Notes: generated by a model not told the origin, from the sequence alone. Shown: positions 8,010 through 16,533, counted from the stretch's first letter. The stretch is 41,691 nucleotides of DNA from Tissierellia bacterium (GCA_012843025.1 DURT01000007.1:1-41691); one strand, 5' to 3'. Numbers and translations are program-made.

Positions 8010-8708
8010 TTAAAATTTAAACAAGTATGTAATAATTAAAAATAATATTTGTGATAATTCTATAATACATCCTTCTATTGAAACAGGGTAATCTTTTATT
8101 TTGTTATCTATTCTGCTGACAATTATTCCTGCCGCCATGTAGGTAAGAGACAGGGATATTATTAATTTATAATTAAGTATTGCCGCAAAGATAAAAGAAA
8201 GACTAAAGGCTATAATTACATGGTGTTTTTTGCAATATTTTAATACAGAAGTATTGCTTAAATCCCCTTTAATAATTTGACTAAGAATAATCATACACGA
8301 AAATCCTACAGAGGGCATTAAAATTAAAGAAGTTATGGGAACTATTCTGAATAATGAATAGTACATTAAGCAAATAATTACAAGGATTATAACTTCCCAT
8401 GTATCCTTGCAATATTCCTTATTGAAATAATAATTAAAAGTTCCGTATACATCCTTTATATTTACTGCTTTGGTAATTAAACAGTAATATAAGAGTACTA
8501 CAGAACTAATAAAAAAGCCCTCAAATAAATATCTTAAAGAAGCGATAATAAATGAAAAAAAACCAAGGGCAAGTCCAATTAACGGAAGTGCTCCTATTCC
8601 ATTTATGTAATCTTCTTCATTCGTTTCTTGATAAATGGTAATATTTACACAGGTATATTTTCTTAACATTAGAACAATACCTATGACAATACTTCGTAAG
8701 TCAAACAT
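8010..8708 (-). CDS. CobS-like integral membrane protein, family aspartates missing
   Basis: A 232-residue, strongly hydrophobic protein with about six membrane segments. The pattern GALPLIGLALGFF near residue 40 and the C-terminal IEGCIIELSQILFLI resemble adenosylcobinamide-GDP ribazoletransferase (CobS). Where CobS carries its DG-x-x-D-x-x-DG motif this protein reads IKDVYGTFNY, so it is probably not an active CobS. No other cobalamin gene is nearby. ATG 8708 is chosen because GAGGT lies 8 bases upstream; a TTG at 8723 would overlap that site. Function unknown; the CobS link is a family-level guess. Confidence 0.5.
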   Translation of the reverse strand: MFDLRSIVIGIVLMLRKYTCVNITIYQETNEEDYINGIGALPLIGLALGFFSFIIASLRYLFEGFFISSVVLLYYCLITKAVNIKDVYGTFNYYFNKEYCKDTWEVIILVIICLMYYSLFRIVPITSLILMPSVGFSCMIILSQIIKGDLSNTSVLKYCKKHHVIIAFSLSFIFAAILNYKLIISLSLTYMAAGIIVSRIDNKIKDYPVSIEGCIIELSQILFLIITYLFKF

Positions 8709-8772
8709 AGTTATAGACCTCAAATGTTTTTACCATTATATCACAAATAGAGTTAAATATGAATTACTTTAG

Positions 8773-10065
8773 TTAAATTATATTGTAAAATCTCATGAGT
8801 ATAATATATGCTTCCTGATAGGTACAATAATCATAGGGTTTAAAGTTTAAACCATCTCCTTTTAATAAGCCCTTGCTTGCAGCTAAGTAAATATAAGGCC
8901 TTTCCGTTTCCTCAACTAATGATATATCCCTGTATTCTATAACTTCATACCCTGTAATATCCATACCTAACTTGCTGCCAATGTATATTAAGATTTTGGC
9001 AATCTCAAGTCTTGACATAAACCCTTCAGGATTATTGAAAAATTCCGTACTTAAAAGTTCCATTGGATAGGCTTCATGTATATTATCCTCATCTATAAAC
9101 ACTCCCTTGACTGGATCTAAAGCCACACACTCTTCATATTTTATTACACCGAAGTAGTTTGTTAAATTTTCTTCTCCAATTTTATTATTAAGTAAGTTTA
9201 TTACTAATCTATAAAAATCCTTTCTACTGATGTAAGCTTCATACATTCCTTTAAATTCTTCCGGTATCAGGGATGCATTTTTCATTTCCTCGATTATTTC
9301 TTTAGCCCAACCCTGAGGTTTTTGTGGAATCGCATCATACCAGAGTTTTGTATTCTGGGATATGGAATTAAAGTTGTCCTCTAATACTTGTGCTAATAAT
9401 TTTATCTTTTTATGGATTGTTGTAATATCCCCTCCATCCATATTCCGAAGAACTGAAGGGTGTGTTTCCGCATACCATATTAAATCGGATATTTCATCTT
9501 CAAAACTGTTTGCAGAATGTTTGTTAATAAATACTTGGCAATAATCACTATCCCAAGTACCGTACATATATCCCTTATTTAACTTTTCAAATTCCTTTTT
9601 TAATTGACTTAAATCACTAGTTTTAACCAAGTAATTGCTTATAAAATGTCCAATTTCATGCATTATAGATTCTTCTGAAATAAAACAGCTTCCCGAATGT
9701 AAGCTACTATCCAATACTTTTATGTAAATATTACTTGCATCCTTGTTTCTATATCCTGTAAACAAATCCTTTATATTCTCAGTCTTATCTATTATTACAT
9801 TTGTTACAATTCCCTTTTTCAAGTAATAATCTGTTATCTCTTTAATAATGTTGTGAGGAAATTTCTTTAAACTTCTTTCTATAGCTTGTAAGCAGTCAAT
9901 AAAGTCCCCCTCATCCTCTTGGGCAATAAGGATATTGATTCCGTACATTTTTTCTAAATTATTTTTCATAGTATACTCAGAATCAGTATTGCCGCTTAAG
10001 GCATAAGCCTGGGTTCCAAGAAGACAAATACATATAACCAAACATAAAATTCTTATTCTAACCAT
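8773..10065 (-). CDS. Secreted HEIGH protein, candidate zinc metallopeptidase with SLH-like C-terminus
   Basis: The 430-residue product has a signal peptide (residues 1-22, cut likely after AYA). A zinc-site motif HEIGH (136-140) in ESIMHEIGHF is followed about 50 residues later by SFEDEISDLIWY, whose Glu could be the third ligand in a gluzincin arrangement. The C-terminal 80-90 residues (FMSRLEIAKILIYIG, then LAASKGLLKGDG and TYQEAYIILMRF) resemble S-layer homology repeats, suggesting cell-wall attachment. A strong promoter (10124-10152) and GAGGT site support expression from ATG 10065. Substrate unknown; the family was not identified. Confidence 0.6.
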   Translation of the reverse strand: MVRIRILCLVICICLLGTQAYALSGNTDSEYTMKNNLEKMYGINILIAQEDEGDFIDCLQAIERSLKKFPHNIIKEITDYYLKKGIVTNVIIDKTENIKDLFTGYRNKDASNIYIKVLDSSLHSGSCFISEESIMHEIGHFISNYLVKTSDLSQLKKEFEKLNKGYMYGTWDSDYCQVFINKHSANSFEDEISDLIWYAETHPSVLRNMDGGDITTIHKKIKLLAQVLEDNFNSISQNTKLWYDAIPQKPQGWAKEIIEEMKNASLIPEEFKGMYEAYISRKDFYRLVINLLNNKIGEENLTNYFGVIKYEECVALDPVKGVFIDEDNIHEAYPMELLSTEFFNNPEGFMSRLEIAKILIYIGSKLGMDITGYEVIEYRDISLVEETERPYIYLAASKGLLKGDGLNFKPYDYCTYQEAYIILMRFYNII

Positions 10066-10123
10066 AATTTTACCTCACCAACTAATCGTTAAATTTTTTA
10101 GCTACAAATTGATAAGTACAAAA

Positions 10124-10152
10124 ATTATAGCACAGTGGGAAATATTTTTCAA
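10124..10152 (-). promoter_or_regulatory. Promoter of the secreted HEIGH protein gene
   Basis: Minus-strand TTGAAA, 17-base spacer, TATAAT, about 50 bases upstream of the start codon. Confidence 0.7.
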
Positions 10153-10261
10153 TCATTTTTTGAAAACGTTTCTCTTGTTCTCCTAATTTACTTTCGCCTT
10201 TACCTGGTATTTTTTCTGAAAAAATGGTATAGTATAGAAAACTATATAAAGGAAAGAGGAC

Positions 10262-10741
10262 ATGAAAGTTACTATAATATCCGTAGGCAAAATTAAAGAG
10301 AAGTTTTTTACTGAAGCAATAAAAGAATATTCTAAGAGGCTGTCCAAGTATTGCAAATTAGTTGAAGTGGAAATCCCTGACGAAAGGGCCGATGATAACT
10401 TTTCAAGTTCTGAAATAGAACAGGTCAAAATAAAAGAAGGGCAAAAAATACTTAATAGTATTCCAAAAAACTCTTACCTAATTGTTTTAGACATAAAGGG
10501 TAGTCAACTTAGCTCTGAAGACCTTGCCAAAAAAATAAAAACCCTGTCCATCCAAGGAACCTCCCATATAACCTTTGTAATAGGAGGTAGTAACGGACTG
10601 TGGGAAGAAGTCTTAGAGAAAGGAAATTTTATACTTTCTTTTTCAAAAATGACCTTCCCCCACCAGCTTTTTAAAGTTATATTATTGGAACAAATATACC
10701 GCGCTTTTAAAATAAATGCAGGGGAAACTTACCATAAGTAG
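10262..10741 (+). CDS. rlmH: 23S rRNA pseudouridine-1915 N3-methyltransferase RlmH
   Basis: RlmH methylates pseudouridine 1915 in helix 69 of 23S rRNA, using S-adenosylmethionine. The 159-residue product is a full-length single-domain SPOUT enzyme: N-terminal MKVTIISVGKIKEKF, SAM-knot segment FVIGGSNGLWEEV, and the conserved C-terminal EQIYRAFKINAGETYHK. An AAGAGG site precedes ATG 10262. It is divergent from the HEIGH protein gene and convergent with lepB, with only three bases between the stops. Confidence 0.97.
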   Translation: MKVTIISVGKIKEKFFTEAIKEYSKRLSKYCKLVEVEIPDERADDNFSSSEIEQVKIKEGQKILNSIPKNSYLIVLDIKGSQLSSEDLAKKIKTLSIQGTSHITFVIGGSNGLWEEVLEKGNFILSFSKMTFPHQLFKVILLEQIYRAFKINAGETYHK

Positions 10742-10744
10742 TCA

Positions 10745-11251
10745 TTACTTTAATATCCCGATACGATGTAAGGGGAAGAATCTAAATTCAGCCTTCCCTA
10801 TTATTTTATCTTCTGGTATATAGGGATTACTCCAGTACCTAGCATCTACAGATATTGGTCTGTTATCTCCTAGGAAAAAATATGTTCCTTCAGGTACCTT
10901 GTAGGTTTGTGCCGGACCCTTGGCTTCCTTTGCATAGGGCTCATGAATTCTTTCACCATCAATAAAAACTTCTCCCGTTTCGTTTATTTCTACTGTTTCC
11001 CCCGGAAAAGCAATGAGCCTTTTTACAAGTTTCTCATTAAGTTCATCTGAATGAAATACTAAAATGTCTCCCCTTTTAGCATTTTCCATATTAAATAGTC
11101 TGTTTACGTAAAGTTTATCTCCAGGCATGATTGCCGTTTCCATAGATCCAGTAGGAACAGTTACCAAAATAAAAATAAATCTGTTTAAAAACAATACTAT
11201 TGCTATAGCGATAATAACAGGTATTACCCATTCATTGATAAATTTCTTCAT
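10745..11251 (-). CDS. lepB: Signal peptidase I
   Basis: Membrane-anchored serine protease that removes signal peptides from exported proteins. The 168-residue product has a single N-terminal membrane helix (about 9-31), the nucleophile Ser36 in PTGSME, the general base Lys77 in VKRLIAFPGE, and the GDNRPISVDARYW box near the C-terminus (SxDARYW rather than SxDSRYW, a common variant). This is the short Gram-positive SipS-like type. The ribosome site (GGACG) is weak but the ATG fits the family. A promoter lies at 11283-11311. Confidence 0.95.
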   Translation of the reverse strand: MKKFINEWVIPVIIAIAIVLFLNRFIFILVTVPTGSMETAIMPGDKLYVNRLFNMENAKRGDILVFHSDELNEKLVKRLIAFPGETVEINETGEVFIDGERIHEPYAKEAKGPAQTYKVPEGTYFFLGDNRPISVDARYWSNPYIPEDKIIGKAEFRFFPLHRIGILK

Positions 11252-11282
11252 ATTCTACGTCCTTTGTTACTGTGATAATAAT

Positions 11283-11311
11283 ATTATACCAACTTATTCT
11301 TTATCAATCAA
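11283..11311 (-). promoter_or_regulatory. Promoter of lepB
   Basis: Minus-strand TTGATT, 17-base spacer, TATAAT, about 30 bases upstream of the lepB ATG. Confidence 0.7.
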
Positions 11312-11484
11312 TTGAAAAATAACCTCCATATAAAGATTGCTTTACTTATTAGTTTTTATATTTTATAATTAATTTGTCCAAACCATAACAAGTTCTTAAG
11401 TTTATACATATAAATAAATGGGTATATTAGGATTTGAAGTAAAATTGGAAGCGATAGATAGATACAGTAAGGAGGTAAGACAGA

Positions 11485-12285
11485 GTGGATATACTATTTG
11501 CATTTGGGCTAACACTTTTTGCTGGTTTAAGCACTGGTATTGGAAGTGCTTTAGCTTTTTTTACAAAGAAAACAAATACTAGATTTTTAGCTATTAGCCT
11601 TGGATTTTCTGCTGGTGTAATGATTTATGTTTCCATGGTTGATATATTTGTGAAAGCACAAGATAGCTTGGTAGCTGAGCTTGGCTTGAAAGCAGGATCC
11701 TGGGCTACTGTAGCGTCCTTTTTCGGGGGCATGCTTCTTGTGGCACTTATTGATAAAGCTATCCCCAGCGGTGAGAATCCTCATGATATGTACAAGGTGG
11801 AGGACATAGAAGAAGCAAAAGTTCAATCGGAAGAAAAACTTATGCGTGCAGGTATGTTTACTGCATTAGCCGTTGGAATTCACAATTTTCCTGAGGGAAT
11901 TGCAACTTTTATTTCTGCACTTCATGAACCTTCTATAGCAATACCCATAGCCATAGCAATTGCCATACATAATATTCCTGAAGGAATTGCCATTTCTGTT
12001 CCCATTTACTATGCTACAGGAGACAGGAAAAAAGCATTTATATATTCTTTCCTGTCAGGGCTTGCGGAACCAATAGGTGCCTTGGTTGGTTATTTAATCT
12101 TAATGCCCTTTATTAACGAATTAACCTTTGGCATAGTTTTCGGAGCAATAGCTGGAATAATGATATATATATCATTAGATGAACTTCTACCTTCTGCTCA
12201 AGAATACGGAGAACATCACCTGTCAATATATGGAGCAATAGCCGGCATGGCTGTAATGGCAGCAAGTTTACTTTTTTTTATATAG
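11485..12285 (+). CDS. ZIP-family metal transporter, ZupT-like
   Basis: Membrane importer of zinc and perhaps other divalent metals. The 266-residue product has about eight membrane segments and the two ZIP signature helices HNFPEG and HNIPEG (about residues 133-138 and 162-167), which carry the metal-binding His, Asn and Glu. Length and motifs match bacterial ZupT. The start is GTG 11485, nine bases after AAGGAGG. The gene is monocistronic and convergent with the YpsA-like gene. No Zur site was recognised upstream. Confidence 0.9.
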   Translation: MDILFAFGLTLFAGLSTGIGSALAFFTKKTNTRFLAISLGFSAGVMIYVSMVDIFVKAQDSLVAELGLKAGSWATVASFFGGMLLVALIDKAIPSGENPHDMYKVEDIEEAKVQSEEKLMRAGMFTALAVGIHNFPEGIATFISALHEPSIAIPIAIAIAIHNIPEGIAISVPIYYATGDRKKAFIYSFLSGLAEPIGALVGYLILMPFINELTFGIVFGAIAGIMIYISLDELLPSAQEYGEHHLSIYGAIAGMAVMAASLLFFI

Positions 12286-12308
12286 AATAGAGTATAGTAA
12301 TCTTGCCT

Positions 12309-12824
12309 TTACTTGAAAACTTTTATTTTAGGTTTTATATTTAAAGTATCAGGCTCTATAATAAATAGAGCTTTTTTATTTGACCTAGTATATAATACCA
12401 AATCATAAAACTCCCTTGTATTGTTATACAGCAATACTACATATTTAGATTTATTAATCATATAGGAATTCCTATTCTTTATGCTATCTTTTGTATAATG
12501 GTACTGCAATAAAGTTTCTTTATCAATTTTTTCCATTAGAGAGTAGTACTTGTCCCTTTGATCTTCATTCCACTCTATAGTAAAATCTTCATAGGGTAAA
12601 ACTCCTTCCAATGTTATATTAGGATGTTTACCCTTTAATTTAACAACAATCTCTGCTATTAACTGCTCAAAGCCAATTTCCATACCACTAATAAAATGGG
12701 TTACATATAGATTAGTTATCAGATTCTTAATTATTTCTATAAGCTTATATTCATAATTTATCTTTACAGGCAAACTCCCCCTATAACAATCTATAAAACA
12801 ACAAGTTCTTATATGTTTCGCCAT
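12309..12824 (-). CDS. YpsA-like SLOG-family protein (DUF1273)
   Basis: The 171-residue product matches the YpsA/DUF1273 pattern: HFISGMEIGFEQLIAEIV (about 42-59), VLPYEDFTIEWNEDQRDKY (about 77-95), and RNSYMINKSKYVVLLYN (about 117-133). The family has a Rossmann-like SLOG fold thought to bind nucleotides or related ligands; YpsA affects cell division in Bacillus. The usual GHRP-like N-terminal box is replaced here by IDCYRGS, and the glycine-rich GGT near the C-terminus by TREFYDL, so it is a divergent member. AGAGG precedes ATG 12824. It is divergent from the XRE regulator. Confidence 0.75.
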   Translation of the reverse strand: MAKHIRTCCFIDCYRGSLPVKINYEYKLIEIIKNLITNLYVTHFISGMEIGFEQLIAEIVVKLKGKHPNITLEGVLPYEDFTIEWNEDQRDKYYSLMEKIDKETLLQYHYTKDSIKNRNSYMINKSKYVVLLYNNTREFYDLVLYTRSNKKALFIIEPDTLNIKPKIKVFK

Positions 12825-12847
12825 GATGCCTCTTCTAATACAATATT

Positions 12848-12900
12848 TACGCTCGTAGCGTATTTTGATAATTATAGCTTATTTAAGGATGCTTTAGCAA
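12848..12900 (-). promoter_or_regulatory. Promoter and inverted repeat ahead of the YpsA-like gene
   Basis: Minus-strand TTGCTA (12895-12900), 18-base spacer, TATAAT (12871-12876). A perfect 6-bp inverted repeat TACGCT-N3-AGCGTA (12848-12862) lies at about +2 to +16 and could be an operator, perhaps for the divergent XRE protein. Confidence 0.55.
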
Positions 12901-12926
12901 TAGGTAATATATAATGGGTGATTAAA

Positions 12927-13289
12927 ATGGAAGCTAGCATAATGCTACAAATAGGCAAAAGATTAAGACGGGAAAGAGAAAAGAAAAATATGACAAGGGA
13001 AGAGTTCGCAGAAAAAGCTAGTATATCTCCCCAATTCTTAGCTGAGATTGAAAACGGAAAAAAAGGAATGTCTGTGGACACTCTATATAAAATATGTAAG
13101 AATGTTTCTATATCAGCTGATTATTTATTGTTTGGTCTTTTGTCCCATGAATATTTGTCTGATTCAGCAAAAAATGTAGTAGAAAACCTACCTGAACCTT
13201 TTTTATCTTATACGGAAGATATAATCCAAATTGTAAATAATATAGTTTCTGAATCTATAGGTAGATATAAAAATACTGAAGAATTGTAA
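12927..13289 (+). CDS. XRE-family transcriptional regulator
   Basis: The 120-residue product has one Cro/C1-type helix-turn-helix at about residues 8-65 (IGKRLRREREKKNMTREEFAEKA, SPQFLAEIENGKKG) followed by a helical tail of about 50 residues. The start is uncertain: ATG 12927 has a weak GGTGA site; GTG 12918 and ATG 12942 are also possible. Targets are unknown; the divergent YpsA-like gene with its inverted repeat is a plausible one. Confidence 0.85.
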   Translation: MEASIMLQIGKRLRREREKKNMTREEFAEKASISPQFLAEIENGKKGMSVDTLYKICKNVSISADYLLFGLLSHEYLSDSAKNVVENLPEPFLSYTEDIIQIVNNIVSESIGRYKNTEEL

Positions 13290-13327
13290 AGGTCTTATAC
13301 AATAATTTACCATTTGTATAAGACCTT
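13289..13327. terminator. Bidirectional terminator
   Basis: A perfect 14-bp stem (13289-13302 with 13314-13327, 11-base loop) between the convergent XRE and DUF362 genes, with AT-rich flanks on both sides. Confidence 0.75.
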
Positions 13328-13334
13328 ATTATTT

Positions 13335-14407
13335 CTATAACTTAATCAGTTCGTAATTTTGAGTACCTAGTCCGATTTCTTCAGCATAATCAAGTATTAT
13401 GGTGGACTCTACATCAGGATGAGCATGTCTGAATACATCGTAGCCCATAGTATTGCATATAGCATCGTAACAGGCTCTATCTAAGGCAACAGGGTCCATT
13501 GAGGAAAATATTCCTATATCTTGAGATAAAGGTTTCCCAGAAAATCCAACACAATCGCAAAGGGGTGTCACATTCATAACAAAAGAAATATAACCTACCT
13601 TCCCCTGTTTCTCTTTTACAGCACCGTAAGCGTACTCTGCCATTTTTTCCAAGAACACTCTTCCATCGGTTTCCCATTGCACCTTAATGGCTCTGGTGGG
13701 GCATATGGTAGTACATTCACCGCAACCGTAACATAAATCATAATCTATTACTGCCTTTTTATTTACAATAGTAATTGCCTCCTTAGGACATGACTTGGCA
13801 CACATGGAACATCCTATACATTTTTCTTCCCTTACCTGGGGCTTAACATCTGAATGCTGCATCTGCTTACCTGCAGGTGTGGCACATCCCATGGCAAGAT
13901 TTTTTTGGCACCTCCAAACCCTGCATTTTCATGACCTTTGAAATGAGACATAACAATCATTGATGATGCATTGTGGATTTCCCCGCCTATTTTAACAGTT
14001 TCGAAATGCTTTTTATCAATTTTAACCTCTTCAGAATTTCTTCCGTAAATTCCATCAGCAATAATAATGGGGGCATTAACAACCGAGTATGCAAAACCAT
14101 TTTCAATGGCAGATGTAATATGGTCTACGGAATTAGTTCTTGAACCTGTGTACAGGGTGTTGGTATCTGTAAGAAAGGGCTTGCCGCCATACTCCTTTAC
14201 CTTGTCAACAATCTGTCTCACTGCTACGGGATGCATATATGTGAAATTCCCTTTTTCTCCAAAGTGGAGCTTAATAGCTACTAATGATTTCTTCTCTATG
14301 AATTCCCCGAATCCATTTACATCAAAGAGTTGTCTTAATCTGTTAAAGGTATTTTTCTTATATGAATCTGAATATAAATCACAAAAATATACTTTTGACT
14401 TTCCCAT
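13335..14407 (-). pseudogene. DUF362 ferredoxin-like protein gene with frameshift
   Basis: Two overlapping frames encode one DUF362-type iron-sulfur protein. The first (14407 to 13832) carries the N-terminal DUF362 domain up to SHFKGHENAGFGGAKK. The second frame (from about 13900 to 13335) continues NLAMGCATPAGKQMQHSD, then two 4Fe-4S motifs, CIGCSMCAKSCP and CYGCGECTTICP, and the C-terminal DUF362 part. The break is at a run of seven A (minus strand, 13900-13906); eight would restore one protein of about 357 residues. It may be a mutation, a sequencing error, or slippage. GGAGG precedes ATG 14407. The substrate is unknown; the protein is presumably redox-active. Confidence 0.88.
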
Positions 14408-14440
14408 TCATTCCTCCAATTGATATTTCTTGTCCCACTT

Positions 14441-14469
14441 ATACTATCATCAATACAGCTGTTTTTCAA
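14441..14469 (-). promoter_or_regulatory. Promoter of the DUF362 gene
   Basis: Minus-strand TTGAAA, 17-base spacer, TAGTAT, about 35 bases upstream of the ATG. The GGAGG site follows. Confidence 0.6.
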
Positions 14470-14545
14470 TATTAAAGATACTATCTTCCCTATCTTAGTA
14501 TGCCTTTTAATTGAATAGGCAATAGATATTTATTAAATTTACATC

Positions 14546-14574
14546 TTGCTTTTCTGTATTTTTTGTTATATACT
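14546..14574 (+). promoter_or_regulatory. Promoter of the riboswitch-ACT-UPF0210 transcript
   Basis: TTGCTT, 17-base spacer, TATACT. Start expected near 14581, just before the glycine riboswitch, giving a leader of about 270 bases. Confidence 0.65.
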
Positions 14575-14590
14575 AAGCTAAATTTAATAA

Positions 14591-14707
14591 GTGGATGAAG
14601 CATCCGGAAGGCTACGACCGGATGGGGACACGACTCTGGAGAGACTCTTTACGAGCACCGAAGGGGAAAGTTATTATATAGCGAAACTCTCAGGTAAAAG
14701 AACAGAG
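14591..14707 (+). promoter_or_regulatory. Glycine riboswitch (single aptamer with 5' extra stem)
   Basis: The aptamer at 14634-14707 shows the conserved core: GGAGAG at 14639, CACCGAAGGGGAAAG at 14656, GCGAAACTCTCAGG at 14681, and the P1 pairing CTCTG (14634-14638) with CAGAG (14703-14707). Upstream, 14591-14632 forms CATCCGG/CCGGATG (14601-14607 with 14618-14624) and may be a vestigial first aptamer or accessory domain, as known for single-aptamer glycine riboswitches. A small hairpin (14715-14732) and a terminator (14753-14776) follow, so control is probably by transcription termination. The direction (on or off) cannot be fixed by eye; TCTGTT at 14747-14752 can pair with AACAGA at 14701-14706. 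Confidence 0.9.
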
Positions 14708-14752
14708 ATACATATTTAAGCATGGGCTTAAATTTATATTTTTTGTTCTGTT

Positions 14753-14776
14753 AAAGAGACGCTATGTCTCTTTTTT
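14753..14776 (+). terminator. Riboswitch expression-platform terminator
   Basis: AAAGAGAC/GTCTCTTT stem (14753-14760 with 14766-14773, 5-base loop) running into a T-rich tract, between the riboswitch and the ACT protein gene. Confidence 0.85.
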
Positions 14777-14849
14777 ATTTTAAATAAAGAGTACCCTCCC
14801 TGTAGAAAACAGAAGGCTCATTGTAATTAAATGAATACGGAGGATATAT

Positions 14850-15119
14850 ATGAAAGCCATTATAACAATATTCGGAAAAGACAAAGTAGGAATAATCGCA
14901 TCTGTAGCCACATTATTGGCAAAACACAATGTGAATATTTTAGACATAACTCAGACCGTTATGAGAGAATACTTCACCATGACCATGTTAGTTGATTTAT
15001 CAGGATCAAAAACGGAATTCATAGTGCTGCAAGATGAATTATCTAAAAAAGGTCAAGAGCTAAAAATGGATATCAGAATTCAAAGAGAAGATATTTTTGA
15101 AAAAATGTACGAAATTTAG
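14850..15119 (+). CDS. ACT-domain protein, UPF0237 family
   Basis: The 89-residue product is one ACT domain (KAIITIFGKDKVGIIASVAT at residues 2-21, then ILDITQTVMREYFTMTMLVD). ACT domains usually bind amino acids and regulate enzymes; the E. coli relative GcvR represses the glycine-cleavage operon. Its position behind a glycine riboswitch suggests a role in glycine sensing or metabolism. A GGAGGA site precedes ATG 14850. Nine bases separate it from the UPF0210 gene, with which it forms the usual two-gene unit of these families. Confidence 0.92.
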   Translation: MKAIITIFGKDKVGIIASVATLLAKHNVNILDITQTVMREYFTMTMLVDLSGSKTEFIVLQDELSKKGQELKMDIRIQREDIFEKMYEI

Positions 15120-15128
15120 GAGCTAGAT

Positions 15129-16487
15129 ATGATTAAAACAAAACATATTTTAGAAACAATCAAAATGGTGGATGAACTAAAGTTTGATATTAGAACAGTT
15201 ACAATGGGAATTTCTCTATTGGACTGCGCCGATACAGACGGTGAGAAAGCAAGGCAAAAAATTTATGATAAGATAACTAAGCTCACAGAAGATTTTGTTA
15301 AAACAGCTGAAAAAACAGAAAGGGAATTTGGAGTTCCAATAATCAACAAAAGAATTTCTGTTACCCCTATTTCTATTATTGCTGGCTCATCAAATGACAC
15401 AGACTATGTTAAATTTGCAGAAACATTAGATAAAGCAGCAGATGCAGCAGGTGTTAATTTCATCGGAGGCTTTTCCGCTTTAGTTCAAAAAGGGTTCACA
15501 AAGGGAGATGAAATATTAATTCGCTCAATCCCTGAAGCATTATCTGTTACAAATAAAGTTTGTTCTTCCATTAATGTTGCATCCACTAAGGCAGGAATTA
15601 ATATGGATGCTATTAAACTTATGGGACAGATTATAAAGGATACAGCATATTTAACCAGGGATAAGGATAGCTTAGGATGCGCCAAATTAGTCGTATTTGC
15701 TAATGCAGTAGAAGATAATCCCTTCATGGCAGGAGCTTTTCACGGTGTGGGAGAAGCAGAAAAAGTATTAAGCGTAGGGGTTAGTGGCCCTGGAGTTGTT
15801 AAATATGCCTTGGAAGGAGTAAAGGGTAAGGATTTTACAGAAGTTTGCGAAACCATCAAAAAAACAGCCTTTAAAATAACTCGTGCCGGGGAAGTGGTAG
15901 CAAAAGAAATATGCAATAGATTAAATATCCCTTTCGGTATAATGGATTTATCCCTGGCACCTACTCCTGAAATAGGAGACAGTGTAGCACGTATTTTGGA
16001 AGAAATGGGACTTGAAAGCTGTGGCGCCCACGGAACAACTGCAGCTTTGGCATTACTTAACGATGCAGTTAAAAAAGGTGGAATCATGGCTTCATCAAAT
16101 GTAGGAGGTTTAAGCGGTGCCTTCATTCCAGTAAGCGAAGATGAAGGAATGATTGCTGCAGTTAATGCTGGTTCCTTAAGTTTGGAAAAATTAGAAGCAA
16201 TGACTTGTGTTTGCTCTGTGGGCCTTGATATGATAGCTATACCGGGAGATACACCTACCAGCACTATTTCAGCCATTATAGCAGATGAATGTGCCATAGG
16301 TGTTATAAATCAAAAGCCAACTGCTGTAAGAATTATACCTGTCTACGGCAAGTCTGTAGGAGATATGGCGGAATTCGGAGGGCTGTTGGGAAGAGCTCCT
16401 ATTATGGCTGTAAGCAAATTTTCCAGTGAAGAATTTATTGCAAGAGGCGGACGAATACCCGCCCCTGTTCACAGCTTCAAAAACTAA
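15129..16487 (+). CDS. UPF0210 (DUF711, PFL-family) protein
   Basis: The 452-residue product matches the UPF0210/DUF711 family over its whole length: N-terminal [20 protein letters not shown], a glycine-rich [16 protein letters not shown] (about 215-230), and C-terminal [21 protein letters not shown] and GLLGRAPIM segments. Structures of the family resemble glycyl-radical enzyme folds, but no reaction is established. It is translated from ATG 15129 after a GGAG site, downstream of the ACT gene and the glycine riboswitch. A strong terminator follows directly. Confidence 0.92.
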   Translation: MIKTKHILETIKMVDELKFDIRTVTMGISLLDCADTDGEKARQKIYDKITKLTEDFVKTAEKTEREFGVPIINKRISVTPISIIAGSSNDTDYVKFAETLDKAADAAGVNFIGGFSALVQKGFTKGDEILIRSIPEALSVTNKVCSSINVASTKAGINMDAIKLMGQIIKDTAYLTRDKDSLGCAKLVVFANAVEDNPFMAGAFHGVGEAEKVLSVGVSGPGVVKYALEGVKGKDFTEVCETIKKTAFKITRAGEVVAKEICNRLNIPFGIMDLSLAPTPEIGDSVARILEEMGLESCGAHGTTAALALLNDAVKKGGIMASSNVGGLSGAFIPVSEDEGMIAAVNAGSLSLEKLEAMTCVCSVGLDMIAIPGDTPTSTISAIIADECAIGVINQKPTAVRIIPVYGKSVGDMAEFGGLLGRAPIMAVSKFSSEEFIARGGRIPAPVHSFKN

Positions 16488-16488
16488 G

Positions 16489-16516
16489 AGGATTGTCCTG
16501 TCGGGACAATCCTTTT
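16489..16516 (+). terminator. Terminator of the ACT-UPF0210 operon
   Basis: Perfect 10-bp stem AGGATTGTCC/GGACAATCCT (16489-16498 with 16504-16513), 5-base loop, then TTTT, starting one base after the stop codon. Confidence 0.92.
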
Positions 16517-16533
16517 AATTTATTATTGTACTT

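Noticed and set aside
8773..8860. True S-layer anchoring by three SLH domains
   Set aside because: Only one to two degenerate SLH-like repeats are visible, so the call stays SLH-like.
13335..14407. Two separate genes for the DUF362 halves
   Set aside because: The halves are consecutive parts of one family and join at a homopolymer; the second half has no start codon with a ribosome site at its natural beginning.
14611..14622. Link between the riboswitch leader and the hairpin array loop (shared CGACCG)
   Set aside because: Only six bases match, and the context is explained by the riboswitch leader stem.
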